The notes: generated by a model not told the origin, from the letters alone. Counted from the stretch's first letter, positions 24,785-33,686 are shown. The stretch: 45,366 nt of DNA from Prosthecobacter debontii (GCA_945861385.1 CAMAUI010000024.1:1-45366), one strand, 5' to 3'. Numbers and translations: made by a program.

Positions 24785-27535
24785 TCACTTCGCCTCTACC
24801 GGGTGTTGCGTTTCCCATTCGTTGAGGAATTCGCCGACTGGACGGGGCTGCTCGCCGGTGCCGAGAAGCTTGAGCGCGGGGTGCGCGCGCAGCTTTTCCA
24901 CACCGGAAGACTTGGGTGAGATGGAGAGCCGGTTCAAACGGGGGCACTCGAGAAGGGGAGTGAAGTCCTTGATCGAATCACACCCGTGCAGGATGAGGTT
25001 TTCCACAGACGAGCCGCGCATTGCATTGAGGTCGGTCAGTCCACCTTGAACTTGGAGGGATTTTAGCGGAGCGCCCTTGAGTGGTTCGAGATCTTGAAAG
25101 GGACCAGCCAGCTCCGCGTTTTCCAGCGGCATGCCTTTTAAAGGAGCGAGATCGGTCAGATCAGGGAGACCGGCCGCGTGTAGCTCGACAAGGGGCATTC
25201 CACGCAGTGGTTCGAGGGAGCGGATCTTGGTGCCGTTGATGCCCAGCCGCTGCAGCTTCAGCCCGCTGAGGCCGGCAAGGTCGGTGACCGCGCTGTCGTT
25301 GAGATCCAGTTCACGCAGCGGGAGCACGCTCAGCGGAGCGAGATTCGTGGTCGGTGTGTGATGGAGGACGACTTTGCTAATGGGTTGATCCCGCAGCTCG
25401 CGTAATGGGGAGAGATCCTGGATCGGAAGTTCGCCAAGCAAGATGGAAAAAGTGCCGTCGGCCTCGCTGACGACACGATTCTCGATCTTCTCCCAGCCGG
25501 GTAGCTTTTCCCAAGTGCGGAGCACCAGGCGGATGGCGTCTTCGCCGGCTTGCGTGCCGAGGCCGAGTCGCTTGCCGAGCGGAAGGCTCTCGGCGGTGCG
25601 GCCTTGGGCGCGGATGGATTCATAAAGTTCGCGCAGGATTGCTCCGTCGGGCTGACCGGTGGCGGGCCATTTCGCGAGGATCCTCTCGGTGAGTGCGAGG
25701 TTCAATTTCGCGCTCTCATCCTTCCGCATCGCGAGCACACCGCGATAGTCTGCGGCGGCTTCCTTCAGGCGCAGGGAGGTCTGGAGGAGATGCGCGCGGC
25801 GCAAGCGGTGGCCTGCATCACGCGGGGCCACGGTTAGTGCCAAGGTGAGTTGCTCGATGGCGGCGTCGAGTTGCTGCTGAGTAACGAGAGCCTCCGCCTG
25901 CGCGGCGAGGGCGGGCGCAGCTTTTTGCAAACCGGCGAGGGTGCGCTCCGCACGGTCGCGCTCGCCGAGGATTTTTGCCGTGAAGACTGCAGCCGCTCCG
26001 ATGAAAAGCACCGCGGTGAGGATGACAGCGAGGATGGCGGATTTCCCGCGCTTACCGGCGGGGGCGGGAGGAGTGATAACAGGAATCAGGGAGGTGTCGG
26101 CGGGAACGGGCTGCCGCCCGACAGCGCTGGGAAGGGTGCCGCCTGGGAAAGGTGCCTTTGTGACAGCGCCGGGAGGTGTCCCGCCTGGGAAAGGTGCTTT
26201 TGCGACAACACTGGGAGGCGTGCCGCCTGGGAAGGGCGCCTTTGTGACAGCATCGGCTGGGGTGCCGCCGGGAACGGGTGCCTTTGCAACAGCGCCGGGT
26301 GGCTTTCCAACCGGGGCGGCCTTCTCTGTGCTGGCTCCGTAGCCGTTTTGGAAAGTGAGAAGGTCGGCCTGCATTTCCTCGACGCGCGAATAGCGGGCCT
26401 CGATCGAGAGTGCGAGGGCTTTACGGCAGATCGCGAGGAGTGCGCTGGGGATTTGTGTTTCGCCCGCTTCCCACTCGATCGTGCCAGCCTGCACTTTGGC
26501 GATGATCTGCGCGGCATCTGTTCCGATGACTGCGGGGCGCAGGTGGAGCAATTCAAAGAGGATCGCGCCGAGCGCGTAGATGTCCGATCGTGCGTCAATG
26601 CTCCCGACTTCGCCGCGAGCCTGCTCCGGCGACATGCACGCGGGCTGGCCATTGACCGCGGGGGCCGGGCGCTCCGTGCCACCGACACGCCGGGCGAGGC
26701 CCCAGCCCATGACGAACACTTCGCCAAAGTTTCCAAGCAAGATGTTCTCCGGGTTGAGGTTGCAATGGATCACCCCCTTGCTGTGTGCAAACGCGATGGC
26801 ATCGCATATTTTCTGAAAAATGGTCAGCCGCACCGGCAGCGGATATTTTTTAATTGCGCCCTCGATGCCCTTCGCCAGCAGATCGGCGACTTTTTTCAGC
26901 GTGATGCCCTGCACCATTTTCGTGGTGGAATAGACTTCGCCCTGTTCGTTCACGCTCAGCTCATAAACGGGGGCGATGCCTGGATGATCGAGCTGCGCTG
27001 TGATCCGCGCCTCCTCGATAAAGCGCAGCATGTCCCCGGGGTCCACAGTCCTGGGCAGGACTTTCATGACCACGTTGCGCTGGGTGCTCAATTCGAGCGC
27101 ATCGAGAATCGTGCCCACGCCGCCTTGCGCGAGTTGATTGCCGATCTGGTAGCGGTGCGCCCCCAGCAATTCCGGCGGCAAATCTTCGCGATGAGGCTCC
27201 TGCGTTGGCGCGGGCGATTCATCCTCCGGCTCGTGTTTGCGCAGTTCCAGAGTCGTATCCCCGATCCGGATTTTCTGCGAAGGAGCCACCACCACTGCAG
27301 AGGTGCCGACGGGCTGCTCGTCGAGCTGCGTGCCATTGGCGCTGCCGAGATCGGTGATGGACCAATGCTGCAAGCCCACGAACAACCGCGCGTGATGCCG
27401 CGAGACTTTTCCGCCGCTGACGCGGAGCGCGCAATCCGCGCCGCGCCCGATGATGTATTGACCCGGTTCAAGAATGTGCCGCTCCGACTCGCCGCTGTCT
27501 TTTGAAATGATGATCTCGGTCTTTAGTTCAGACAT
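24785..27535 (-). CDS. FHA-domain pseudokinase with linker repeats, membrane segment, TPRs and leucine-rich repeats
   Basis: This 916-residue protein is multi-domain. An FHA domain spans about 5-100 (YIIGRGADCALRVSGGKVSR, then GSANGTQLD). A Ser/Thr-kinase-like domain spans about 125-400: GGVGTILDALEL, the ATP-site lysine K158 in VVMKVLP, MSPEQARGE and DARSDIYALGAILFELLHLR. The catalytic loop reads HCNLNPENIL (residues 257-266) where HRDLKPENI is expected, and the DFG-type motif reads VMGWGLAR, with G277 for Asp. Both catalytic aspartates and the loop Lys are lost. After that come four copies of a 14-residue KAPFPGGTPP unit, one transmembrane helix (SAILAVILTAVLFIGAAAVF), TPR-like helices and leucine-rich repeats such as PLRELDLNDSAVTDLAGLSG. 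It probably scaffolds phosphopeptide-dependent signalling. The ATG at 27535 places the FHA domain at the N-terminus. Confidence 0.85.
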   Translation of the reverse strand: MSELKTEIIISKDSGESERHILEPGQYIIGRGADCALRVSGGKVSRHHARLFVGLQHWSITDLGSANGTQLDEQPVGTSAVVVAPSQKIRIGDTTLELRKHEPEDESPAPTQEPHREDLPPELLGAHRYQIGNQLAQGGVGTILDALELSTQRNVVMKVLPRTVDPGDMLRFIEEARITAQLDHPGIAPVYELSVNEQGEVYSTTKMVQGITLKKVADLLAKGIEGAIKKYPLPVRLTIFQKICDAIAFAHSKGVIHCNLNPENILLGNFGEVFVMGWGLARRVGGTERPAPAVNGQPACMSPEQARGEVGSIDARSDIYALGAILFELLHLRPAVIGTDAAQIIAKVQAGTIEWEAGETQIPSALLAICRKALALSIEARYSRVEEMQADLLTFQNGYGASTEKAAPVGKPPGAVAKAPVPGGTPADAVTKAPFPGGTPPSVVAKAPFPGGTPPGAVTKAPFPGGTLPSAVGRQPVPADTSLIPVITPPAPAGKRGKSAILAVILTAVLFIGAAAVFTAKILGERDRAERTLAGLQKAAPALAAQAEALVTQQQLDAAIEQLTLALTVAPRDAGHRLRRAHLLQTSLRLKEAAADYRGVLAMRKDESAKLNLALTERILAKWPATGQPDGAILRELYESIRAQGRTAESLPLGKRLGLGTQAGEDAIRLVLRTWEKLPGWEKIENRVVSEADGTFSILLGELPIQDLSPLRELRDQPISKVVLHHTPTTNLAPLSVLPLRELDLNDSAVTDLAGLSGLKLQRLGINGTKIRSLEPLRGMPLVELHAAGLPDLTDLAPLKGMPLENAELAGPFQDLEPLKGAPLKSLQVQGGLTDLNAMRGSSVENLILHGCDSIKDFTPLLECPRLNRLSISPKSSGVEKLRAHPALKLLGTGEQPRPVGEFLNEWETQHPVEAK
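26121..26290 (-). repeat. In-frame 42-bp tandem repeats in the pseudokinase linker
   Basis: Four consecutive 14-residue units of the form (V/A)xKAPFPGGTPPxx (first unit KAPVPGGTPAD) lie between the kinase-like domain and the membrane helix. Third-position changes between units are few, suggesting recent slippage-type expansion. Confidence 0.7.
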
Positions 27536-27732
27536 CAGGGAAACTATGAGGACTGTACTGGCGGAAGCCAAGCCTGCTGCGGCACCCCAGGCCGCATCGC
27601 CGCCTGTTACCGTGGAGCGCGGGCAGTTCTTGCACGCTGTTTCACTCCTTCTCGAATCGCGTCCTGGAGCACGCTGCGCGACACACACCCACTCTTTCCC
27701 AAAGCGAATCCGCCGCGTAGTGTTCTCTCCGT

Positions 27733-30648
27733 ATGCCCGCTCCCGCCACGTTCGTCTGCGTTCTGCTCGCCCTCGGCTCGCGGCTGCTCGCGGACGATGC
27801 GGCTTTTTTCCGCGAGAAGATCGAACCGCTGCTGCGCGAGCGGTGCTACGAGTGCCATTCGCACGCGGGCAAAATGAAAGGAGGCCTCACGCTCGACTCG
27901 CGCAGCGGGTGGGTCGAGGGCGGCGAGAGCGGCCCGGCCATCATCCCCGGAAAACCGGACGCCAGCCTGCTCATCAGAGCCATCCGCCGCCTGGACGAAG
28001 ACCTCTCGATGCCGCCGAAAAAGCCTCTCCCGCCCGGCGAAGTCGCGCTCCTCACCGAGTGGGTGCGGCTCGGCGCCCCCGACCCGCGCACCACCGTCGC
28101 GAAAAAGCCGGACAACGATTGGTGGTCACTGAAGCCGCTGCCGGGTGCGGGTGCGCAGCCGGCACTGGCGAAGCTGGGAACTGAGAACTGGGAACCGGGC
28201 GCTTCACCCCGTACACTCATCCGCCGCCTTTACTTCGATCTCCACGGTCTCGCGCCGACATTCGAGGAAGTCGAGGCGTTCGCGATGGAGTGGGATCGGG
28301 CCGATCCGTCTGGGCGGGCTCTTCTGATCGCCACACTTACCGACAAGCTCCTCGCCAGCCCCCGGTACGGCGAACGCTGGGCACGGCATTGGTTTGACAC
28401 GATCCATTTCGCCGACACGCACGGCTTCGAGCACGACCGCATCCGCGAAAATGCCTGGCGCTACCGCGACTACGTCATCGCCGCGCTCAATGCCGACACG
28501 CCGTGGCCGCGTTTCATCCGGGAGCAACTCGCGGCGGATTACTTTTTCCCCGACGAACCGCGCCTCACCGCCGCGCTTGGCTTCCTCGGAGCGGGCCCGT
28601 TCGACCAAAGTGCGGCGGGCACTGCGCCAAAAATGTTCGAGGCCGTGGATCGCGACGACATGCTCACCCAGACGATGGCCGCTTTCACCAGCACGACCGT
28701 CGGCTGTGCACGCTGCCACGACCACAAATTCGATCCTATCCCGCAGCGCGAATACTACTCGCTCGCGGCAGTCTTCGCCGGCGTGGCGAAAGGCGACATC
28801 CCCTTCGATGCTGACGACGCCGTTGGGCGCGAACGCCAGCGCTGGCTGCGTCTGAAGTCCGCCGCCGAAAAACGCGACCCCGCCGTGCTGCTCGCCGCCG
28901 ACGCCCGCGCGATCACCGCCGCGTGGGAGCCCGCGCCCGGCGTCCCAGCCGTGTGGGAGACGCCTGCGCCCCGCGACTTCGCATCCGCCGGCGGCGCGAC
29001 GCTCACCGCGCTCGACGACGGCTCGCTGCTCTCCGGCGGCATCCGCCCGGATAAGGACACCGTCACAATCCACACCGACCCGAAGCTGCGCACCATCAGC
29101 GCCATGCGCCTCGACGTGCTCACCGACGACGATCTTCCGAAATACGGCCCCGGGCGGCAGGACAACGGCAACCTGCACCTCAGCGAATTCGAGCTGTACG
29201 CCATCGGTGCCGGCGATCCGCAGCGCGTGGCGATCCGCAGCGCATTCGCGGACTTCGACCAGGCCGGCTGGACCATCGCCCACGCGCTCGACGGCAACGA
29301 AAAAACCGCGTGGGGCATCTTCCCGCGCGTCGGCGAGCCGCACACGGCCACGTTCGTGCTGGAGAAAAAACTCGCGCTCCCCGCAGGCGCGCGCCTCCGC
29401 GTGGTGCTCAAACAACTCCACGGCGAAGGCCATCTCATCGGCCGCCCGCGCATCTCCGTCACGGACACAGTGCCATCACCCGCCACCTCGTTGCCCGCCG
29501 ATGTCGCCGCCGCCCTCCGCGCCACGCCGCGCGGCGAAGCGCAGCAACTCACGCTCGCCGCATACGCAGTCCGCACCCGCGCCACCGAGGCGCTCAGCGC
29601 ACTCCCGCCGCAGGCGCTCGTGTACGCCGCCGGGCGCGACTACTCGCGCCACGGGACGAAGGCCACCGTCGGCGAGCCGCGCGAAATCCGCGTGCTTCAC
29701 CGCGGCGAACTCGCACAGCCGCGCGACATCGCCGCTCCCGCCGCGCTCGCGTGCATCACCGCGCTGAAGCCCGATTTTTCCTCCGCAAAAAACGAGGCCG
29801 CCCGCCGCGCCGCCCTCGCCGACTGGATCGCAGATCCGAAAAATCCGCTCACCTGGCGCAGCGCCGTGAACCGCGTGTGGCACTATCATTTTGGCCGCGG
29901 CATCGTGGACACGCCAAACGACCTCGGCCGCATGGGCGGCAAGCCCGCGCACCCCGAACTGCTCGACGCGCTCGCCGCCGATTTCCGCGAGCACGGCTCT
30001 TTGAAAAAGCTGCATCGCGCGATCTGCACGAGCGCCGCCTACCGCGTAACCGCGCTTGTCAAAGCGCGGGCCGATCTTCCGCCAGCAGAAAGTGCCCGCG
30101 CTCTTACGAGCGCGGCTACCCGCCGCCGCCTCGACGCCGAGAGCTATCGCGACATCGTGCTCCAGTGCGCAGGCCGGCTCGATCTCACGATGGGCGGCCC
30201 CGGCGCGATGCACTTCAAGCTCGGCCCCGCCATCCAGGACACGCCCGTGCTCGACTACACCGCGAACGACTGGGACGCACCCGGCGCAAACCGCCGCAGC
30301 ATCTACCGCCTCGTCTATCGCAACATCGCCGACCCCTTCATGGCCGCGCTCGATTTCCCCGATGCCGCGCAGCTCGCGCCCGCGCGTCCGTTTTCCGTGA
30401 GCGCTCTGCAAGCCCTCGCCCTGTGGAACGACAATTTCATCCTCCGCATGAGTGAGCACTTCGCTGCACGCGTGGAGAAAATGGTCGCCGACACCCCGGG
30501 CCGCATCCGCACTGCCATCCGCATCACCCTCCTGCGCGAGCCGACCGCCGACGAACTGCGCGACCTCTCCGCCTTCGCGGAAAAACACGGCCTCGCCGCG
30601 CTTGGCCGCGTGCTTTTCAACTCGAACGAGTTCATGTTCGTCGAGTAG
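27733..30648 (+). CDS. Planctomycete-type cytochrome c / DUF1549 / DUF1553 secreted protein
   Basis: This 971-residue protein has a signal peptide (MPAPATFVCVLLALGSRLLA). A PSD1-type cytochrome domain follows with the haem-binding RCYECHSHAGKMKGGLTLDS and GPAIIPGKPDASLL, then DUF1549 (RRLYFDLHGLAPTFEEVEAF; CARCHDHKFDPIPQREYYSL, a second CxxCH). A discoidin-like insert (about 420-590) and DUF1553 (LTWRSAVNRVWHYHFGRGIV) complete it. Such proteins are common in Verrucomicrobiota and Planctomycetota and are thought to act with DUF1501 proteins in periplasmic polysaccharide breakdown; no reaction is proven. Residues 786-796 (ESARALTSAAT) are encoded by a palindromic repeat that also occurs at 35172-35205. 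The DUF1501 partner, usually adjacent, lies 5.3 kb downstream. Confidence 0.88.
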   Translation: MPAPATFVCVLLALGSRLLADDAAFFREKIEPLLRERCYECHSHAGKMKGGLTLDSRSGWVEGGESGPAIIPGKPDASLLIRAIRRLDEDLSMPPKKPLPPGEVALLTEWVRLGAPDPRTTVAKKPDNDWWSLKPLPGAGAQPALAKLGTENWEPGASPRTLIRRLYFDLHGLAPTFEEVEAFAMEWDRADPSGRALLIATLTDKLLASPRYGERWARHWFDTIHFADTHGFEHDRIRENAWRYRDYVIAALNADTPWPRFIREQLAADYFFPDEPRLTAALGFLGAGPFDQSAAGTAPKMFEAVDRDDMLTQTMAAFTSTTVGCARCHDHKFDPIPQREYYSLAAVFAGVAKGDIPFDADDAVGRERQRWLRLKSAAEKRDPAVLLAADARAITAAWEPAPGVPAVWETPAPRDFASAGGATLTALDDGSLLSGGIRPDKDTVTIHTDPKLRTISAMRLDVLTDDDLPKYGPGRQDNGNLHLSEFELYAIGAGDPQRVAIRSAFADFDQAGWTIAHALDGNEKTAWGIFPRVGEPHTATFVLEKKLALPAGARLRVVLKQLHGEGHLIGRPRISVTDTVPSPATSLPADVAAALRATPRGEAQQLTLAAYAVRTRATEALSALPPQALVYAAGRDYSRHGTKATVGEPREIRVLHRGELAQPRDIAAPAALACITALKPDFSSAKNEAARRAALADWIADPKNPLTWRSAVNRVWHYHFGRGIVDTPNDLGRMGGKPAHPELLDALAADFREHGSLKKLHRAICTSAAYRVTALVKARADLPPAESARALTSAATRRRLDAESYRDIVLQCAGRLDLTMGGPGAMHFKLGPAIQDTPVLDYTANDWDAPGANRRSIYRLVYRNIADPFMAALDFPDAAQLAPARPFSVSALQALALWNDNFILRMSEHFAARVEKMVADTPGRIRTAIRITLLREPTADELRDLSAFAEKHGLAALGRVLFNSNEFMFVE
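30088..30119 (+). repeat. Palindromic repeat inside the DUF1553 gene
   Basis: The core CCGCGCTC-TTAC-GAGCGCGG is a perfect 8-bp stem with a 4-nt loop. The 32 bp at 30088-30119 match the reverse complement of 35172-35205 with two single-base indels. It is read through in frame as ESARALTSAAT, immediately before the conserved RRRLDAESYRD. Confidence 0.7.
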
Positions 30649-30669
30649 CCACGGTTTCGGGGAACGCCA

Positions 30670-31071
30670 TCAATCCAGTTCGCCCAGCGCGGCAAGGACG
30701 CTGCGAAATTCGATGCGTTCCTCGGAGTTCATTTGCAGCACCCACGCAGTCGTGCGTCCGCACGCTGTCAGGCCGGTAATTTGCGCACCGGCGAAATGAA
30801 AATGCTCCGCCCATGCATCCCGGCGTGGATGAAAAAGCCGCGTCATCTCGCCGGTGTCCGGATCTAGCCCCGATAAATTCGAGCCCTTGTGCAAATTGCA
30901 CTGGTCGCAAGCGAGAGCGAGATTGTCCGGCTCATCGGTGCCGCGATGTTTGCGCGCCACGACATGCTCGATGTGAAAAGTGTGGACGGACATATGCCGC
31001 TGCCGAAGCCGGTAGTATTCACAGCGGAATCCCGCGCGCTGCCGCACAAGCTCCCGCGTCGCAGCGTCCAT
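30670..31071 (-). CDS. HNH endonuclease
   Basis: This 133-residue protein begins MDAATRELVRQRAGFRCEYY. It has the HNH core VHTFHIEHVVARKHRGTDEP followed by DNLALACDQCNLHKGSN (H-E-H, then N and the CxxC-like CDQC). A C-terminal region of about 55 residues ends GELD. HNH proteins of this compact type nick or cut DNA in restriction, homing or mobile-element contexts. The ATG at 31071 shares one base with the stop of the upstream small gene (TGATG), so the two are co-translated. Such small-ORF/HNH pairs recur in bacterial genomes, where they look like a selfish or toxin-antitoxin-like unit; that reading is inference. It converges on the DUF1553 gene, 21 bp away. Confidence 0.82.
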   Translation of the reverse strand: MDAATRELVRQRAGFRCEYYRLRQRHMSVHTFHIEHVVARKHRGTDEPDNLALACDQCNLHKGSNLSGLDPDTGEMTRLFHPRRDAWAEHFHFAGAQITGLTACGRTTAWVLQMNSEERIEFRSVLAALGELD

Positions 31072-31337
31072 CAAGCCGCCGATTGTTGCAGGTGGAGCCG
31101 GGCTTTCGCCTGCAAAATGGCGATGACGTTCCCCGCATGGACGTATGCCTCGTAGTCCCGCCGCTCGCTCTCGGTCAGTTCCCCTTCATTCGCTTTTTCC
31201 GCCAGCACTTCGATCCGCTGGCGGACGGCCTCATTCGCTTCGAGCCCCGCCAGTGCCCGCGCCGTCTCCGCAGTGAAGCAACGGCTCACCGAATCGAGCA
31301 GGCTGTCGAGAATCATCACAGGCTGTGTGGCTGGCAT
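31071..31337 (-). CDS. Small helical protein co-translated with the HNH endonuclease
   Basis: This 88-residue protein is rich in charged helices: MILDSLLDSVSRCFTAETAR, then VRQRIEVLAEKANEGELTES and ERRDYEAYVHAGNVIAILQA. No known domain was recognised beyond this pattern. Its stop codon overlaps the HNH start (TGATG), which fixes the order small protein then nuclease. That suggests a regulator or antidote of the nuclease. The ATG at 31337 (MPATQPVMIL) was chosen because upstream residues in the open frame are low complexity. Confidence 0.7.
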   Translation of the reverse strand: MPATQPVMILDSLLDSVSRCFTAETARALAGLEANEAVRQRIEVLAEKANEGELTESERRDYEAYVHAGNVIAILQAKARLHLQQSAA

Positions 31338-31556
31338 GGCGCGGAAATTAGACCGCAGGTTTGCGGGCGACAAGTGAAGGTTTGTATGAAAAGCGTGCGG
31401 ATGTGTGTCGAGAATCTGCGCCTCGCCGCCGCTTTTTTCTCCGCTGCGACACGTTTGCGCCGCGAAGACGCTGGCGATGCTTCGTGGGGAGACGGCGGGT
31501 TGTCGGGTGAATCTACTACATTGCCGCACCACCCAGGCTGTGTTTCAAGGTGCCCC

Positions 31557-33686
31557 ATGAAACTCCCGATCCGCCTCTCTGCCGCGCTGCTCGCCGCATC
31601 CATCACCCACGCCGCCACACTCCCGGCATCCGAAGACACCTACGGCTTCCGCGCCAAGCTCACCCTCGCCGCGAATAAAGCCGCCACGCTCCCCGTGGAC
31701 GCCACGCATCGCGCCTTCCTCTACTTCAACCTCGCCGACCTCCCGCCCGGCGCCACGCTCCGCTACGCACGGCTGCGGCTCTACCTCCCGCGCGTCGTCC
31801 GCGCGGGCGGCGGCCTCAGCGTCCACCAAGTCACCGGCACATGGGACGAATCGCTCGCCAGCGCCGAGCCCACCTTCACCGTCGCGCCCTTCGCCAATCT
31901 CCCCGCCATCGGCCTCCGCACAAAGCGGTTCATCTCCGTGGATGTCACCGCCACCGTGCAAGCCTGGCTCGCCGCGCCCGCGACCAACGAAGGCTTCGCC
32001 ATCGCCGCCATCCCCGGCGCGACGGCGAAACTCACCGCGAGCGTTTCGCTTGGCGCGAAAGAAGGCAGCGGCAGCGGCTACCCTGCGGAACTGGATGTTG
32101 AAATAGCAGATGATCCCATCGCGCCCGGCGCTGTCGGAACTACGCAGCTCGCGCCAAATCTCACGCTCGGCGGCACAACCACCGGCACCTTTAGTGGCAG
32201 TCTCGCCGGCATCGCTACGGGCTTCACCGGCACACTCACGGGTGATGTGACCGGTACGCAGGGAACCACGGTGGTCAGTACAGTTGGCGGAGTCACCGCA
32301 GCCGCCGTGGCAGCGGGCGCGACTCTCGCGAATACGGCGATCACTCCCAGCGGAAGTTTCAGCCTGCCCGCGACGAGTGGCGCTACCGTGGGCGTCATCA
32401 CGCAAGGCGGCAGCCCATTGATACACACGTTTGGAATCAACAACTTCTTTGCCGGTACCGGGGCGGGCAATTTCACCATGACGGGAAGCAGCAACACGGC
32501 CAGCGGCGTTGGTGCGCTTCAAAACAACTTCACGGGCAGCAGCGATACCGCCCACGGCCTCAATGCGCTTTTCAGCAACACCATCGGGAATGACAACACG
32601 GCTATCGGTGCCACTGCGCTCCAGAACAACACGACCGGCAACAACAACTCCGCCAGTGGTGTCAATGCGCTTGCTGGCAACACAACCGGCGACCACAACA
32701 CCGCCAATGGTGCCAATGCGCTGCGGTTCAACACGACGGGCAGCAGCAATACGGCCAGCGGCGTCGGTGCGCTTCAAAACAACATGACTGGCGTCAACAA
32801 TGTGGCCAGTGGCGTGAATGCGCTCCAGGCCAACACGACGGGCAGTAGCAACACCGCTCTCGGTCAGAGTGCGCTCTTCAACAACACAACGGCGGACAAC
32901 AATACCGCCATCGGCCACCACTCTCTCTTCAACAATACGACCGGCTTCAACAATATCGCCAGCGGTCTGAGTGCGCTCGCAAGCAACACGACCGGCAACA
33001 GCAATACGGCATACGGTATAAATTCGCTCCAATTCAGCACGACGGGCGACAGCAACACGGGCATCGGTCTCAATGCTCTTCAGTCTAACACGACTGGCAC
33101 GAACAACACCGCTATCGGCACCAGCGCCGGCAACGCGCTCACCTCCGGCAGCAACAACATCGACATCGGCAACGTGGGCGTGGCGGGTGAATCCGGCATC
33201 ATCCGCATCGGAACGACGGGCAACCAGAGCAAGACGTTCATCGCTGGCATCCGCGGCGTGACCACCGGAGTGGCTAACGGCGTCACGGTGCTGATCGACG
33301 GCAACGGACAACTCGGCACCATCTCATCCTCGCGCCGCTACAAGGAAGACATCGCCGACATGGGCGACACGAGCGCACGCATCGGCGCGCTGCGCCCCGT
33401 GACTTTCCGCTATAAGAATCCTTATGCCGACGGCGGAAAACCCGTCCAATATGGCCTCATCGCCGAGGAAGTGGCCGAGGTCTTTCCCGAGTTGACTGTC
33501 TTCAACGAAGATGGCCAGCCGGAGACCGTGAAGTATCAGGATATCACGCCACTGTTGCTCAATGAATTCCTCAAAGAGCGCCGCCGAACCAAAGACGTGG
33601 AGACCGCGCTGCGTGAGGAAAACGCCGACTTGAAGAAGCGCCTCGAACGGCTCGAAACACTGCTCCCCGCCACCACGGCGAAGTGA
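31557..33686 (+). CDS. Secreted DNRLRE / beta-repeat protein with C-terminal Peptidase_S74 chaperone domain
   Basis: This 709-residue protein has a signal peptide (MKLPIRLSAALLAASITHAA). A DNRLRE/CBM96-like jelly roll follows (THRAFLYFNLADLPPGATLR; ISVDVTATVQAWLAAP). A glycine/threonine-rich collar comes next, then thirteen 17-residue repeats (residues 311-531, pattern xNTAxGxxALxxNTTG) like YadA-head or tail-fibre beta-rolls. The Peptidase_S74 intramolecular chaperone spans about 589-680 (SSSRRYKEDI; PVQYGLIAEEVAEVFPEL). A putative Ser-Lys pair is S591 and K596. A final coiled coil (VETALREENADLKKRLERLE) ends the protein. In characterised members the S74 domain trimerises the fibre and cleaves itself off. 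No phage genes are nearby, so a surface fibre or adhesin is the likely role. The frame is open back to 30813, but only 31557 gives a signal peptide. Confidence 0.82.
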   Translation: MKLPIRLSAALLAASITHAATLPASEDTYGFRAKLTLAANKAATLPVDATHRAFLYFNLADLPPGATLRYARLRLYLPRVVRAGGGLSVHQVTGTWDESLASAEPTFTVAPFANLPAIGLRTKRFISVDVTATVQAWLAAPATNEGFAIAAIPGATAKLTASVSLGAKEGSGSGYPAELDVEIADDPIAPGAVGTTQLAPNLTLGGTTTGTFSGSLAGIATGFTGTLTGDVTGTQGTTVVSTVGGVTAAAVAAGATLANTAITPSGSFSLPATSGATVGVITQGGSPLIHTFGINNFFAGTGAGNFTMTGSSNTASGVGALQNNFTGSSDTAHGLNALFSNTIGNDNTAIGATALQNNTTGNNNSASGVNALAGNTTGDHNTANGANALRFNTTGSSNTASGVGALQNNMTGVNNVASGVNALQANTTGSSNTALGQSALFNNTTADNNTAIGHHSLFNNTTGFNNIASGLSALASNTTGNSNTAYGINSLQFSTTGDSNTGIGLNALQSNTTGTNNTAIGTSAGNALTSGSNNIDIGNVGVAGESGIIRIGTTGNQSKTFIAGIRGVTTGVANGVTVLIDGNGQLGTISSSRRYKEDIADMGDTSARIGALRPVTFRYKNPYADGGKPVQYGLIAEEVAEVFPELTVFNEDGQPETVKYQDITPLLLNEFLKERRRTKDVETALREENADLKKRLERLETLLPATTAK
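32487..33149 (+). repeat. Thirteen 51-bp coding tandem repeats
   Basis: The 17-residue units start at 32487 and run without gaps to 33149. The consensus is SSNTASGVxALxxNTTG, with Asn/Thr/Ala and a GxxAL core conserved. They are diverged at DNA level, so they are old rather than freshly amplified. The pattern suits a trimeric beta-roll. Confidence 0.8.

Noticed and set aside
27536-27732. Search for a regulatory element in the divergent spacer between the pseudokinase and cytochrome genes
   Set aside because: No palindrome or clear promoter pair was found by eye in these 197 bp.
30813-31556. N-terminal extension of the S74 protein frame
   Set aside because: It overlaps the HNH pair on the other strand, has no domain, and the ATG at 31557 gives a clean signal peptide.
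32487-33149. Regular 51-bp repeats that might suggest a CRISPR array
   Set aside because: The units are directly adjacent, diverged and encode a clear 17-residue protein repeat; there are no spacers.
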